NCBI GenBank assembly: GCA_019744815.1
Contig: JAIEUA010000010.1
Coordinates: forward strand, 186,001-250,000
Length of the DNA: 64,000 nucleotides
Origin: Phycisphaerales bacterium
Lineage (GTDB): Bacteria; Planctomycetota; Phycisphaerae; Phycisphaerales; UBA1924
Reading direction: 5' to 3'
A program made the translations under genes and the position numbers. The notes beneath the pieces were generated by a model. It was not told where the DNA came from. It saw only the letters and a list, made by a program, of their open reading frames with translations, and did no database searches. Of this stretch, positions 35,125 through 43,089 are shown in pieces (position 1 is the stretch's first letter; every line of letters starts with the position of its first letter).

Positions 35125-35160
35125 CAAAAAAGAAAAGAGCCCTCGCTTTCGCGATGGCTC
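35125..35160 (-). terminator. Intrinsic terminator of the outer-membrane protein gene
   Basis: On the minus strand a 10-bp stem with one mismatch (35151-35160 with 35137-35146) and a GAAA loop is followed by TTTTCTTTTTT. It lies about 125 bases past the stop at 35284. The tail is the same as that of the 5S terminator. Confidence 0.85.
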
Positions 35161-35283
35161 TTCAGGAGGAGGGGGACACGAACTGTCGGTCCGCCGCGGC
35201 GTGTCTCTGGGCGCCTGTTGAGACCAGGAGCCAAAGGGGCGGGAGGATCCGCCCCCACCGGCGCCGCGGCGGGAAGAGAGTGC

Positions 35284-36306
35284 TTACCAAGTCAGCTGGA
35301 AATCCACCGTCACGCGGCTGCCGAAGATGTCCGCGTTGCGGTTGGTCAGCGGGTACTCGTAATCCGCACCGATCGACGTGTGCGGCGTCAGCTTCCACCG
35401 GGCACCCACGCCGAACCAGATCACCGTCGAGCCTGACACGTTCGACGAGCCGAGGTTGTTGTAATCGGCGCCTCCGACCGACAGCGGGGTCCGCGTGCCG
35501 TCGTCGAGGTAGTGCAGACCGTGCAGCTCGACAAAGGGAGCGAAGCCCTTCAGCGTCTCGGGGAAGAACTCATAGTCCGCGTGCAGGTCCCACTGGATGA
35601 TGTTGTTGCCATCATCGCCATCGAGCGGTGCACGCCAGGTGAAGTTGCCGATCAGGTGGAACTTGTCCCAACCTTTCGCCATCGAGATGAACGGCGACAA
35701 CTCGTGCACGCCGCCCTGCAAGACCTTCTTCTCGCCCGACATCGTCATCCAGCGGAAACCGCCGGTGGCAACAAGATCAAGGTCGCGATCAACATAAAAC
35801 GCGTACTTCGCGCCCGCGGCGGCGGAGTTCCACCCGTCCTGCTTCGGCAGCGCGTTCGCGTCCAGCCAGCTAAACCCGTCCTTGGTCGCGATCAGCGACA
35901 GACGCTCGGTGAGCGCAAGCCGGGCCTGCACCGCGACGATGTTCACGTCGCCGCCGCCCAGCTGCGACTTGTTCGCGAACTCGTGATGCAGGAACAGGAA
36001 CCGCAGCCCCGTGTTGTTGAACGGCGACTCGAAGTACAGCGGATTGCCCAACGGCTCATAGAAGTGCTCGAACCCGCGGAGACCGGTCAGGAAGCCCTTC
36101 CAAAAGACCTCCGGGTCGTCGTGCAGACGCTTGTTCGAGATCAAAAAGTTCGCCCGGGGCGACACGCCCTTGACGTACTCACTGGCCGGCGCGGCCGCGG
36201 CGGCCGCGGGCAGCACCGGCTGCAGCTTGAAGGCGTCCTCAGCAACCGCGACCGACGCGACGCCGCCGACGCATAGGACCAGAGCAAGACGGGTAGAGGG
36301 ATTCAT
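35284..36306 (-). CDS. Probable outer-membrane beta-barrel protein
   Basis: Predicted 340-residue exported protein with a signal peptide at about 1-22. From about residue 100 onwards amphipathic beta strands alternate (LRFLFLHHEFANKSQLGGGD, NIVAVQARLALTERLSLIATKDGF, FHLIGNFTWRAPLDGDDG), and the sequence ends VTVDFQLTW with a terminal aromatic residue, as in barrels inserted by BamA. Function and ligand are unknown. AAGGAG stands eight bases before the ATG at 36306. A long spacer upstream (36307-36651) is AT-rich and may hold its promoter. Confidence 0.75.
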   Translation of the reverse strand: MNPSTRLALVLCVGGVASVAVAEDAFKLQPVLPAAAAAAPASEYVKGVSPRANFLISNKRLHDDPEVFWKGFLTGLRGFEHFYEPLGNPLYFESPFNNTGLRFLFLHHEFANKSQLGGGDVNIVAVQARLALTERLSLIATKDGFSWLDANALPKQDGWNSAAAGAKYAFYVDRDLDLVATGGFRWMTMSGEKKVLQGGVHELSPFISMAKGWDKFHLIGNFTWRAPLDGDDGNNIIQWDLHADYEFFPETLKGFAPFVELHGLHYLDDGTRTPLSVGGADYNNLGSSNVSGSTVIWFGVGARWKLTPHTSIGADYEYPLTNRNADIFGSRVTVDFQLTW

Positions 36307-36651
36307 GCAAAGCTCCTTGTACCAGATATGCGGATCATCTTATCGTGTTTTCGGCCGACGGGTGGGCGCGGGCTAGGAAAAGTCCCAATTTTCTATTTAT
36401 GTCTATTATTTTCAGGGATTTACAGCATTGTGAGTAAGCCCTATTCCCGCCAGAAGACCATCGAACGCCACTCCCATCGGACGGGACACGCCACACAAAG
36501 GCGATCACATCATCATGTATACACCAGCGGAGCGCGCCACGGTCTCGCCGTGCCACCCAGCACAACGGCCCGCCTGAGCGGAGCGATGCGGCAGTCTCCG
36601 AGTGGTTCCGACGTCCACCTCGTCGCGGTCAGACACAGGTAAGCTGTCGCG
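36307..36651. other. AT-rich divergent promoter region
   Basis: The 345-base gap separates two divergent genes. A stretch near 36385-36435 is much more AT-rich than the surroundings, consistent with promoters for one or both, but no clear -35/-10 pair can be assigned. Confidence 0.4.
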
Positions 36652-37554
36652 ATGCACAAGCGCGTCACGCTCCTGGCTCTCGTTGCGTTACTGCTCGCCG
36701 GCTGCGGCACGTCGATGCGTCTGCCAAGCTCATCGCTCAAGATCGGCGTGAACGCTGATCCCCGACTGGACTGGAGCTTCGATCGCATCGCACGCATCGA
36801 TCGTGTCAAGGACCGGAAGGAAGAGACTCGATTTCACACGCCGGAGCTCACGCCCGGCGAGAAAACATTCTCGGTTCTTGTGTCACGCGAACGCCGCGGA
36901 GCACCCGGCGAGCCGGCCATCAAAACGTCCGAGCGGCGAGAGTACAACTTGCTGGACGGCGCACTGGTGTCGACCCGGGAGTTCGACACGGAAGTCCAAG
37001 AACGCTCGCAATGGCTGACCTCGCACTACTACGAGCGTGGACGACCCCAATCTCTTGAACCAGTGAAAGGTTCAGGATGGCGACTGCAGGCTGACAGAGC
37101 GTGGACACTCATCAACCTCGCGGCCGGTGGGCGACATGTGCTCTTCTCCGAGGATGAACATGTTGCTCCGATCCATACGGTGGCGTTCAGCCCTGACGGC
37201 ACCTATCTGATAGCGTGGTTCGAGTACGGGCCGAACATTCTCTGGCACGGGTACACAACAACGCCCCATGTGAGAGTTTGGACGGTCGCGGATGGTGCCC
37301 TGATCGCTTGGTGGACCGCTGATTGCGCGTACCTGAACCCAAGCATCCCGTTGGCGTTCGCCGATGGGCACCACACACTCGTGTTGCGTGCCTCTGACTA
37401 CGTGGAAGTCTTCGATCTCGAGCGTCGCGTCCGGGTCGCTAGGCTTCATAGAGACGACCACACCATCGTCACCTCGGACGGCATGACCGCCATCAACAGC
37501 TCGCCAACGAGAATCGAGATCTACCGGCTCATCCCCGCGAACACCGGCAAGTGA
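36652..37554 (+). CDS. Lipoprotein with WD40-like segment
   Basis: Predicted 300-residue lipoprotein. The signal LLALVALLLAGC is a good lipobox, with Cys18 the lipidated residue. No family is recognised. One stretch (HVAPIHTVAFSPDGTYLIAW, then HVRVWTVADGALIAWW) reads like a WD40 or YncE-like blade, followed by YVEVFDLERRVRVARLHRD. Two or three blades are not enough for a full propeller. The gene is less GC-rich than its neighbours. Confidence 0.7.
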   Translation: MHKRVTLLALVALLLAGCGTSMRLPSSSLKIGVNADPRLDWSFDRIARIDRVKDRKEETRFHTPELTPGEKTFSVLVSRERRGAPGEPAIKTSERREYNLLDGALVSTREFDTEVQERSQWLTSHYYERGRPQSLEPVKGSGWRLQADRAWTLINLAAGGRHVLFSEDEHVAPIHTVAFSPDGTYLIAWFEYGPNILWHGYTTTPHVRVWTVADGALIAWWTADCAYLNPSIPLAFADGHHTLVLRASDYVEVFDLERRVRVARLHRDDHTIVTSDGMTAINSSPTRIEIYRLIPANTGK

Positions 37555-37597
37555 ACCTCGCTCGTCCTGAAGACCGCCTGACATGCCCGCTCACGCG

Positions 37598-37660
37598 CCC
37601 CCTCTCCCCGCGTGCGGGGAGAGGACCGCTTCGCCAAAGGCGAAGCAGGTGAGGGGATTG
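37598..37660 (+). repeat. Interspersed repeat family F
   Basis: A string including CCCCGCGTGCGGGGAGAGG, then GCGAAGCAGGTGAGGGG, resembles in opposite orientation a block at about 47912-47970. A reduced form lies at 37728-37752. All lie between the lipoprotein gene and the convergent kinase gene. Confidence 0.75.
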
Positions 37661-37781
37661 CGGCAACCTACACGCCGCCACGTCCGAACGCGAAGCACCC
37701 TTCCCCGGTCTCGCGGCGCTCGACCACCCCTCCCCGCTTCGCGGGGCGGTGAGGCACGCAACACCGTTCTGAAACCGGTCC

Positions 37782-38705
37782 TTAAACCCGCACCATCCCC
37801 GCATACTCCTCGAACCGCTTGTCGAGGTCGCTCTTCTTGATCTGCTTCAGACGATCCAGGCTGAACGCCTCGATCGTGTACGACGCGACGACCGTGCCGT
37901 GCACGAGCGCCCGGCGCACCGCGGCGTACGAGCCCGCGTCCGCGCTCGAGTCCTGCAGCTGATGCGCCAACGCACCCATCATGCCGCCGGCGAACGTGTC
38001 GCCGCAGCCGGTCGGATCGACGATCTTCTCGGTGGGGTACGCGGGCAGGGCGCACATGCCATCACGGTGCACGAGCAAGCAGCCGTGCTCACCCTTCTTG
38101 ATCACCACAAACCGCGGCCCGAGCTCGAGGATCGCACGCCCGGCGCTCACGCTGTTGGGCTTGCCGGTCAGCAGCTCGGCCTCGTCGTAGTTCAGCACCA
38201 AGCCGTCGACGCGCTTGAGCAGCTTCAACAGATCGTCCTTCGCCACATTGATCCACAGGTCCATCGTGTCTGCGACCGTCAGCTTCCGCTGCGGCAACTG
38301 CTCGATAAAGCCCATCTGCACCGCCGGGGGCGAGTTCGCGAGGAACACCAGCTTCGAGTCGGCGTACGCACCGGGCACCTTCGCGGGGTGCTCGCCGACA
38401 ACGCCCAGCTCCGTAAAGAGCGTGTCGCGGCTGTTCATGTTCGCGTGGTACTTGCCGCCCCAGCGGAAGGTCTTGCCGCCCTTGCGAGTCTCAAGCCCCT
38501 GCAGATCCACATTCGGGAACTGCTTGAACGAGTCGCGGAACGCGGGCGGGAAGTCCTCGCCCACCACGGCAACCAGCCGCACCGGGCTGTAGAAGCTCGC
38601 GGCCGCCGAGAAGTACATGCACGAGCCGCCCAAAACCTGGTTGGCGTGCCCGCTGGGAGTGACGATGTCGTCGATGCCGATGGTGCCGGTGACAATGAGT
38701 GACAT
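37782..38705 (-). CDS. PfkB-family carbohydrate/nucleoside kinase
   Basis: Predicted 307-residue sugar or nucleoside kinase (ribokinase/PfkB family); substrate unknown. The signature 2 motif is DPTGCGDTFAGGMMGAL with the catalytic aspartate, and GGSCMYFSAAASFYSPVRLVA near the N-terminus matches the family lid. The start at 38705 opens the conserved MSLIVTGTIGIDDI. It is divergent from the methyltransferase gene with a 24-base gap. Confidence 0.88.
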   Translation of the reverse strand: MSLIVTGTIGIDDIVTPSGHANQVLGGSCMYFSAAASFYSPVRLVAVVGEDFPPAFRDSFKQFPNVDLQGLETRKGGKTFRWGGKYHANMNSRDTLFTELGVVGEHPAKVPGAYADSKLVFLANSPPAVQMGFIEQLPQRKLTVADTMDLWINVAKDDLLKLLKRVDGLVLNYDEAELLTGKPNSVSAGRAILELGPRFVVIKKGEHGCLLVHRDGMCALPAYPTEKIVDPTGCGDTFAGGMMGALAHQLQDSSADAGSYAAVRRALVHGTVVASYTIEAFSLDRLKQIKKSDLDKRFEEYAGMVRV

Positions 38706-38729
38706 AGAAATGCAGGGTATACTCCGGGA

Positions 38730-39614
38730 ATGACACGCGCGCGTGAGGACTTGCTCTTTCCGACACTTGACTCTCCCGTCAACGTCGCATCCGTTCCACA
38801 ACGCAGCCCGTTTCGGTACGCGGGCGGAAAATCATGGCTCATCCCGATAGTTCGACGATGGCTGGGGTCCTTGTCATTTCGGCCCGATGAGTTCATCGAA
38901 CCATTTGCAGGTGGCGCGAGCGTTGGCCTCGCCGTGGGTGTCGAAAATCTCGCTGACCATGTGACGCTGGTCGAACTCGACCCTGACGTGCATTCCGTGT
39001 GGCAGTGCATCTTTCTTGGCGAAGCCGAACAGTTGGCCGACCGCATCCTTGACTTCCGACTCAATTCGTCATCGGTTCGTGAAGTGCTTCAGTCGACACC
39101 GCGCAATCGGTTGGAGCGGGCTTTTCGTACAATCGTTCGTAATCGGGTGCTCCACGGCGGCATTCTCGCACCTGGCGCGAGCGTCATGAAAGAGGGCGAA
39201 AACGGTAAGGGTCTTGGATCTCGCTGGTACCCGGAAACACTGTACCGGCGGATCATGAATCTCGCCGTCCACAAGCGAATGTTCCGACCTTTGCGAATGG
39301 ACGGCCTGAGCATCATCAAGTCGAATCGCCACAGGGACCGCGTTGCGATCTTTGTCGACCCACCGTACACCGTAGCGGGAAAGCGGCTCTATACGTACTT
39401 TGATATCGATCACGGCAGGCTGTTCCGGCACTGCGCCGATTCACACGGCGCTCTGCTCATGACCTATGACGATACTCCCGAAATACGCAAGCTTGCGGCA
39501 AAGAGCCACTTGGAGTGTCGCCAAGTTGCCATGAAAAGTCGGCAACACACGGTCAAGAACGAACTTTTGATCAGCCGAGATCTCAGTTGGCTTGATCTCG
39601 CTCCAACTCGCTGA
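38730..39614 (+). CDS. D12-class N6-adenine DNA methyltransferase (Dam-type)
   Basis: Predicted 294-residue DNA adenine methyltransferase. The AdoMet-binding motif is PFRYAGGKSWLIPIVRRWL, then FIEPFAGGASVGLA, and the catalytic motif DPPYTVAGKRLYTYF. Length is typical of Dam enzymes. The stop overlaps the 3' end of the convergent endonuclease gene by 32 bases, which suggests a restriction-modification pair. The gene is less GC-rich than its neighbours. The recognised sequence is unknown. Confidence 0.9.
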   Translation: MTRAREDLLFPTLDSPVNVASVPQRSPFRYAGGKSWLIPIVRRWLGSLSFRPDEFIEPFAGGASVGLAVGVENLADHVTLVELDPDVHSVWQCIFLGEAEQLADRILDFRLNSSSVREVLQSTPRNRLERAFRTIVRNRVLHGGILAPGASVMKEGENGKGLGSRWYPETLYRRIMNLAVHKRMFRPLRMDGLSIIKSNRHRDRVAIFVDPPYTVAGKRLYTYFDIDHGRLFRHCADSHGALLMTYDDTPEIRKLAAKSHLECRQVAMKSRQHTVKNELLISRDLSWLDLAPTR

Positions 39615-40503
39615 GACGCTCACGAATTCGGTCTTCGAAGACGGGTTGCGCCACAGGGCGTCCGGCTGTCAGGCCAGCGACAGCATCTTCAAGCGTCGAA
39701 AATCGAACCTCGATGTGCCTCAAGGCCGCACCGGTATCACCATCGCTTGCCGCCACGATGAACCACGCGATGTCTGCCGATGAAAGGTCCGCGACACGAG
39801 TCATTGGTGCGAGAGACTCAAAGAACGCAACATCAACGACCACTGCCGTTTTCTTTCCCCACCGTCGCAGCGTTGGGACCTTTGTCTGCAACTGTGGCAT
39901 CAACCGCTTTGGACCGCTGCTTCTGAAATCAGGCCGCCGTTTGCCGACTGGAAATACCGGTCGGCCCCGGGCAGCCTGAAGGGCGCGAAACTCCACTTCC
40001 ATCTCATTTCCGGAGAAATACACCGCCTGCGTTTCGACGGCGCACCAATGCAGCGGATTCGAGTTGGGAACAACCAGAATGTTGTCGATGCGGCCAACTT
40101 CTCTACCCGACCCTATCGATCCGTCCGGGTTGACTCGTTCCAGAAAGCCGATCTCGCCGAGATTCACAACATTCGGCTCGCCCAGCAGCGTCTCGCCGAT
40201 CCATGCGTAGATCGAATCGTCTTGCTTGAATCTATTGGGACACGCGATGGCGATCGCGCTCGCATCGGTGTCGGCATATGCCACGTTCCCACGTTCTTGT
40301 CCCAGTCGCCGAATCGAACAGACCCCGCCCTGTTTGTTACACGATCCGCCGTCTGATCGAAACGGACAGGCGAGTGCCTGCGACTCGGAAAGGGAGACTC
40401 GTGAGAAGGCAACCCTTTCTGTATCAGAAAGCGAGAGAAATGGCTTCCCGTACCACTCCGCAATCCCATACCTTGGCGCAGGCGAGTCTGGCATTACGGC
40501 CAC
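39583..40503 (-). CDS. NotI-family type II restriction endonuclease
   Basis: Predicted 306-residue protein strongly resembling R.NotI. The N-terminus has YGIAEWYGKPF followed by four cysteines (LACPF, SCNK, GVCS, ACPNRF), which bind a structural iron in NotI. The nuclease core carries VGRIDNILVVP, WCAVETQAVYFSGNEMEVEF, RRPDFRSSGPKRLMPQL and TLRRWGKKTAVVVDVAFF, the catalytic PD-(D/E)xK region with GRIDN and ETQ. It is convergent on the Dam-type methyltransferase with a 32-base overlap of 3' ends. The ATG at 40503 is the first that leaves the family start intact. Less GC-rich than neighbours. Confidence 0.9.
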   Translation of the reverse strand: MAVMPDSPAPRYGIAEWYGKPFLSLSDTERVAFSRVSLSESQALACPFRSDGGSCNKQGGVCSIRRLGQERGNVAYADTDASAIAIACPNRFKQDDSIYAWIGETLLGEPNVVNLGEIGFLERVNPDGSIGSGREVGRIDNILVVPNSNPLHWCAVETQAVYFSGNEMEVEFRALQAARGRPVFPVGKRRPDFRSSGPKRLMPQLQTKVPTLRRWGKKTAVVVDVAFFESLAPMTRVADLSSADIAWFIVAASDGDTGAALRHIEVRFSTLEDAVAGLTAGRPVAQPVFEDRIRERLSELERDQAN

Positions 40504-40521
40504 TGTAGCACGCCGTACTCC

Positions 40522-41529
40522 TCACCTCGTCCCGTCCGCTCCTGTCCCCACCGCATCCCCCACCTTCCTATACCGCACCTCCGCCACCGTGCCGCGGCTG
40601 CCGTTCTTCTCAGCGGGAGTCAGAACCTTCACCGTGTAATCCCCATCCTCGTGGAACGTGTACTCCACGCGGCAATCGATCAGCTTGCCGTCCGCGGCGT
40701 TCGCGGTCGTCCAAGCAACGACCATCTTCTCCCCGTCGAAGGACACCGGCCCGCGCGTGAAACTGCCATCCTGATCAAAGTTCCACACCATCCACTCGCC
40801 GCTCTCCGGATCGATGCCGGCGGTGAGATGGCTGTGCTGGCCCATCGCCTTGTCATTGCCCAGAAAGCCGGACGCGAAGATCACCCGCCCGTCGAAGAGC
40901 GAGGCGATGACGCTCCGCCCGCGGAACGTGCCGCCGTCGGGCGTCTTCTGCGAGAACTCCCACGTGCCAAGCATCGACTTCCACGCCTTCGCGATCCGCT
41001 CGTTGCGGGCCTCGCGGGCCTTGTCGTTCATCGCCTCCTGCATCTTCGCGAGCGTCCACGCGTTGCCCTGCTCGAAGAACGTGTACGCCTTGTCGTACAG
41101 CTCCCCCTCGCCGAAGCCCGCCATGGTGACGGACAGCTTCGTGCTCGTCGGCGTCAGCGGCTCCAGGCGGATCACCGTCCAGCCCGTCTCACAGAGCTTC
41201 TTGACAAAGTCCTGCGCACCAGCAGGCGCGATCGGCCGCATCGCCAGCATGCGATCGGGCTCGTACGCGAGGATCGCGTTGCCGATGGTGGCGTCATCGC
41301 CGATCTTCCCCGCGGGGTTGTAGTTGGTCCGGATCATGCCGCCGACCTTGAAGTCCACGTCGGCGTGAGCGACGCCCCACAGCTTCTTGAGCCCCTCGCC
41401 GGTGCGGAAACAGTCGAAGATCTCCGACGCGCCAGCGTGAATCACGCCTTCGTTGCGGAGAATGCGCTCGCCCGCGCGAGCCAGGGGAGCGAGCAGGACA
41501 AGGCAGGACGCCACAGCAATTCGCAGCAT
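40522..41529 (-). CDS. Exported SRPBCC (AHSA1-like) protein with C-terminal lipocalin-like domain
   Basis: Predicted 335-residue exported protein. A signal peptide (MLRIAVASCLVLLAPLARA) precedes a START/SRPBCC domain of the AHSA1 type (residues about 30-165: GASEIFDCFRTGEGLKKLWG), and then a second, beta-rich domain (SMLGTWEFSQKTPDGGTFRG...) resembling DUF1579-like or lipocalin folds. The combination is unusual. GGAG lies about eight bases before the ATG at 41529. It is last in a minus-strand operon with the DUF1761-like gene and tetR. Confidence 0.7.
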   Translation of the reverse strand: MLRIAVASCLVLLAPLARAGERILRNEGVIHAGASEIFDCFRTGEGLKKLWGVAHADVDFKVGGMIRTNYNPAGKIGDDATIGNAILAYEPDRMLAMRPIAPAGAQDFVKKLCETGWTVIRLEPLTPTSTKLSVTMAGFGEGELYDKAYTFFEQGNAWTLAKMQEAMNDKAREARNERIAKAWKSMLGTWEFSQKTPDGGTFRGRSVIASLFDGRVIFASGFLGNDKAMGQHSHLTAGIDPESGEWMVWNFDQDGSFTRGPVSFDGEKMVVAWTTANAADGKLIDCRVEYTFHEDGDYTVKVLTPAEKNGSRGTVAEVRYRKVGDAVGTGADGTR

Positions 41530-41575
41530 GGACAAACTCCAAAAATCGTGGCCGCACGGGACGGCCTCGACTACA

Positions 41576-42001
41576 TCAACGCCAAAGAGCCAGAATCAGC
41601 CCCGCCACCGAGAACGCAACGAGCTGATACGCGCTATCGAGCGCGAACGCGGCGAACGGCCGCAGCCGCGTGATCTGATCCGTCAGGCCCAGCGCCGTCG
41701 TGCCGAAGAGCCACAGCACAAGCCCCAGCGACGCGCCCGCCGCGACGCCGCGAAGATCGAGATTGACGACCAGGAGCGCCATCGCCGACGCCCCGAGCAC
41801 ATACGCAGCGATCATGGTGCCGAAGAACACCGCCGGCGGTCGCTGCGTCTGCATCTGCTTCACGACCTCCTCGGTGTGTCCGTGCAGCTTCTTCCAGAGG
41901 TTCGAGAACACCGCCCCGTACCACACGCCGCCGATCATGAACATCGCGAACCCGGCCGCGAGCACCGCCAACCAGTTGACCGATGCGATCTTCTCGAACA
42001 T
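41576..42001 (-). CDS. DUF1761-like small membrane protein
   Basis: Predicted 141-residue protein with four membrane helices. The pattern VNWLAVLAAGFAMFMIGGVWYGAVFSNLWKK followed by AVFFGTMIAAYVLGASAMALL is typical of DUF1761, whose function is unknown. GGGAGG lies just before the ATG at 42001. It lies between the SRPBCC gene and tetR and is probably cotranscribed. Confidence 0.75.
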   Translation of the reverse strand: MFEKIASVNWLAVLAAGFAMFMIGGVWYGAVFSNLWKKLHGHTEEVVKQMQTQRPPAVFFGTMIAAYVLGASAMALLVVNLDLRGVAAGASLGLVLWLFGTTALGLTDQITRLRPFAAFALDSAYQLVAFSVAGLILALWR

Positions 42002-42033
42002 GAGTGCCTCCCGCGCGTACGTGATGCGATTCA

Positions 42034-42684
42034 TCAACCACCCGACGAGCGCGACGCACGCTCGCCCGATCCTCGTTCACTTTGGGCTTGCGACAAGAGC
42101 AGATCGAAATAGGTACGGAGCTGCGCCACCGACGCGTCGTACGCCGCGGCACTCCGCGACGAACGCGCCTGCATCAGCCCACCCTCCATCACCGTGAGCA
42201 CCGTCGCCGCGAGCTGCTTACGATCGAGCTGCTTCGGCAGCCGATCGCCCGCCTCGATCAGCCACTTCTCCACGAACGCCGACCAACCGTCGAAGTTCCT
42301 CTGAATCAGCGGCCGGATCTCCGGATGCGAATCCGCAACTTCCAACGCGAGGTTCCCGATCGGACACCCCAGCCGAAACTCCAGCGGCGAGAACCAGTCG
42401 CGATACTGCTGCAACAGCGCAAACACCCGATCGATCGGGTCCGCCGTCTTGTCCTCCACCGGCTTCATCACCACCGGATAGAGCAACTCGGTGTACCGCT
42501 CAAGCACCGCGCCCAGGAGCGCGTCCTTGCTCGGAAAGAGGTTGTAGAGACTCCCGGGGTTGATGTTCGCCTCGCGCAGGATCGTCGAGACCCCGGTGGC
42601 GTTGAACCCTTGCTCGTGAAAGAGGCGAGCCGCGGCATCGAGGATGCGGGTCTTGGTGTCGGGTTGCGGTGCGGCAGGGGTCAT
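42034..42684 (-). CDS. TetR-family transcriptional regulator
   Basis: Predicted 216-residue repressor. The helix-turn-helix is KTRILDAAARLFHEQGFNATGVSTILREANINPGSLYNLFPSKDALL (residues about 10-55). The ligand-binding half follows (CPIGNLALEVADSHPEIRPL). ATG 42684 was preferred to a possible start 30 bases upstream because an operator-like palindrome fills the interval. It is first of a three-gene operon (with DUF1761-like and SRPBCC), which it probably regulates along with itself. Confidence 0.88.
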   Translation of the reverse strand: MTPAAPQPDTKTRILDAAARLFHEQGFNATGVSTILREANINPGSLYNLFPSKDALLGAVLERYTELLYPVVMKPVEDKTADPIDRVFALLQQYRDWFSPLEFRLGCPIGNLALEVADSHPEIRPLIQRNFDGWSAFVEKWLIEAGDRLPKQLDRKQLAATVLTVMEGGLMQARSSRSAAAYDASVAQLRTYFDLLLSQAQSERGSGERASRSSGG

Positions 42685-42718
42685 TGAGTGTTCGCTCAAA
42701 CGTTGAGTGAACATTCAA
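42684..42718. promoter_or_regulatory. Probable TetR operator
   Basis: Two 16-base palindromes, TTGAGTGTTCGCTCAA (42684-42699) and TTGAGTGAACATTCAA (42703-42718), lie 3 bases apart immediately upstream of the tetR start codon. Each half is itself TTGAG-N6-CTCAA-like. This is the usual arrangement for self-repression. Confidence 0.8.
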
Positions 42719-43089
42719 TCAGAAGTTGAACGATCTGTCAAGCGGCTGCGGCCGATTCTCTGAAGTCTCGATGAAGCAAGGATTTACAGCCACGCCGCAC
42801 GTCGGTCGCAAGTGGGCTCAGCACCCCCCACCTTTCTGGCACTCCCTCCATCACGGTGCGCGGGATTCAGCCGGCCTCACGCCGCCGCCCCCCACCGCAC
42901 ACCCCCAGTGCGCCGCCGCTCGCCAGGGACGCGACAAACACACGCGGACGGCCCGCCACCTCGGCGGCTCCGGCCGCCCGTTTCAGTTGGGTGAATTGCA
43001 TTCCTTATTTTCATTCACTTCCCATCCGCTGCAACGACCACGCGCATGCTCGGTACCACGCCTCCACACGCACACCGCGGGAGATTCCG
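42719..43089. other. Spacer between tetR and the retropepsin-like gene
   Basis: This 371-base stretch shows no supported gene. The promoters for both divergent transcripts should lie here; no clear -35/-10 pair stands out. The region near 42988-43024 (TTGGGTGAATTGCATTCCTT...) is relatively AT-rich. Confidence 0.4.

Noticed and set aside
42684..42714. Longer TetR protein starting at 42714
   Set aside because: The extra ten codons coincide with the operator palindromes; ATG 42684 is the better start.
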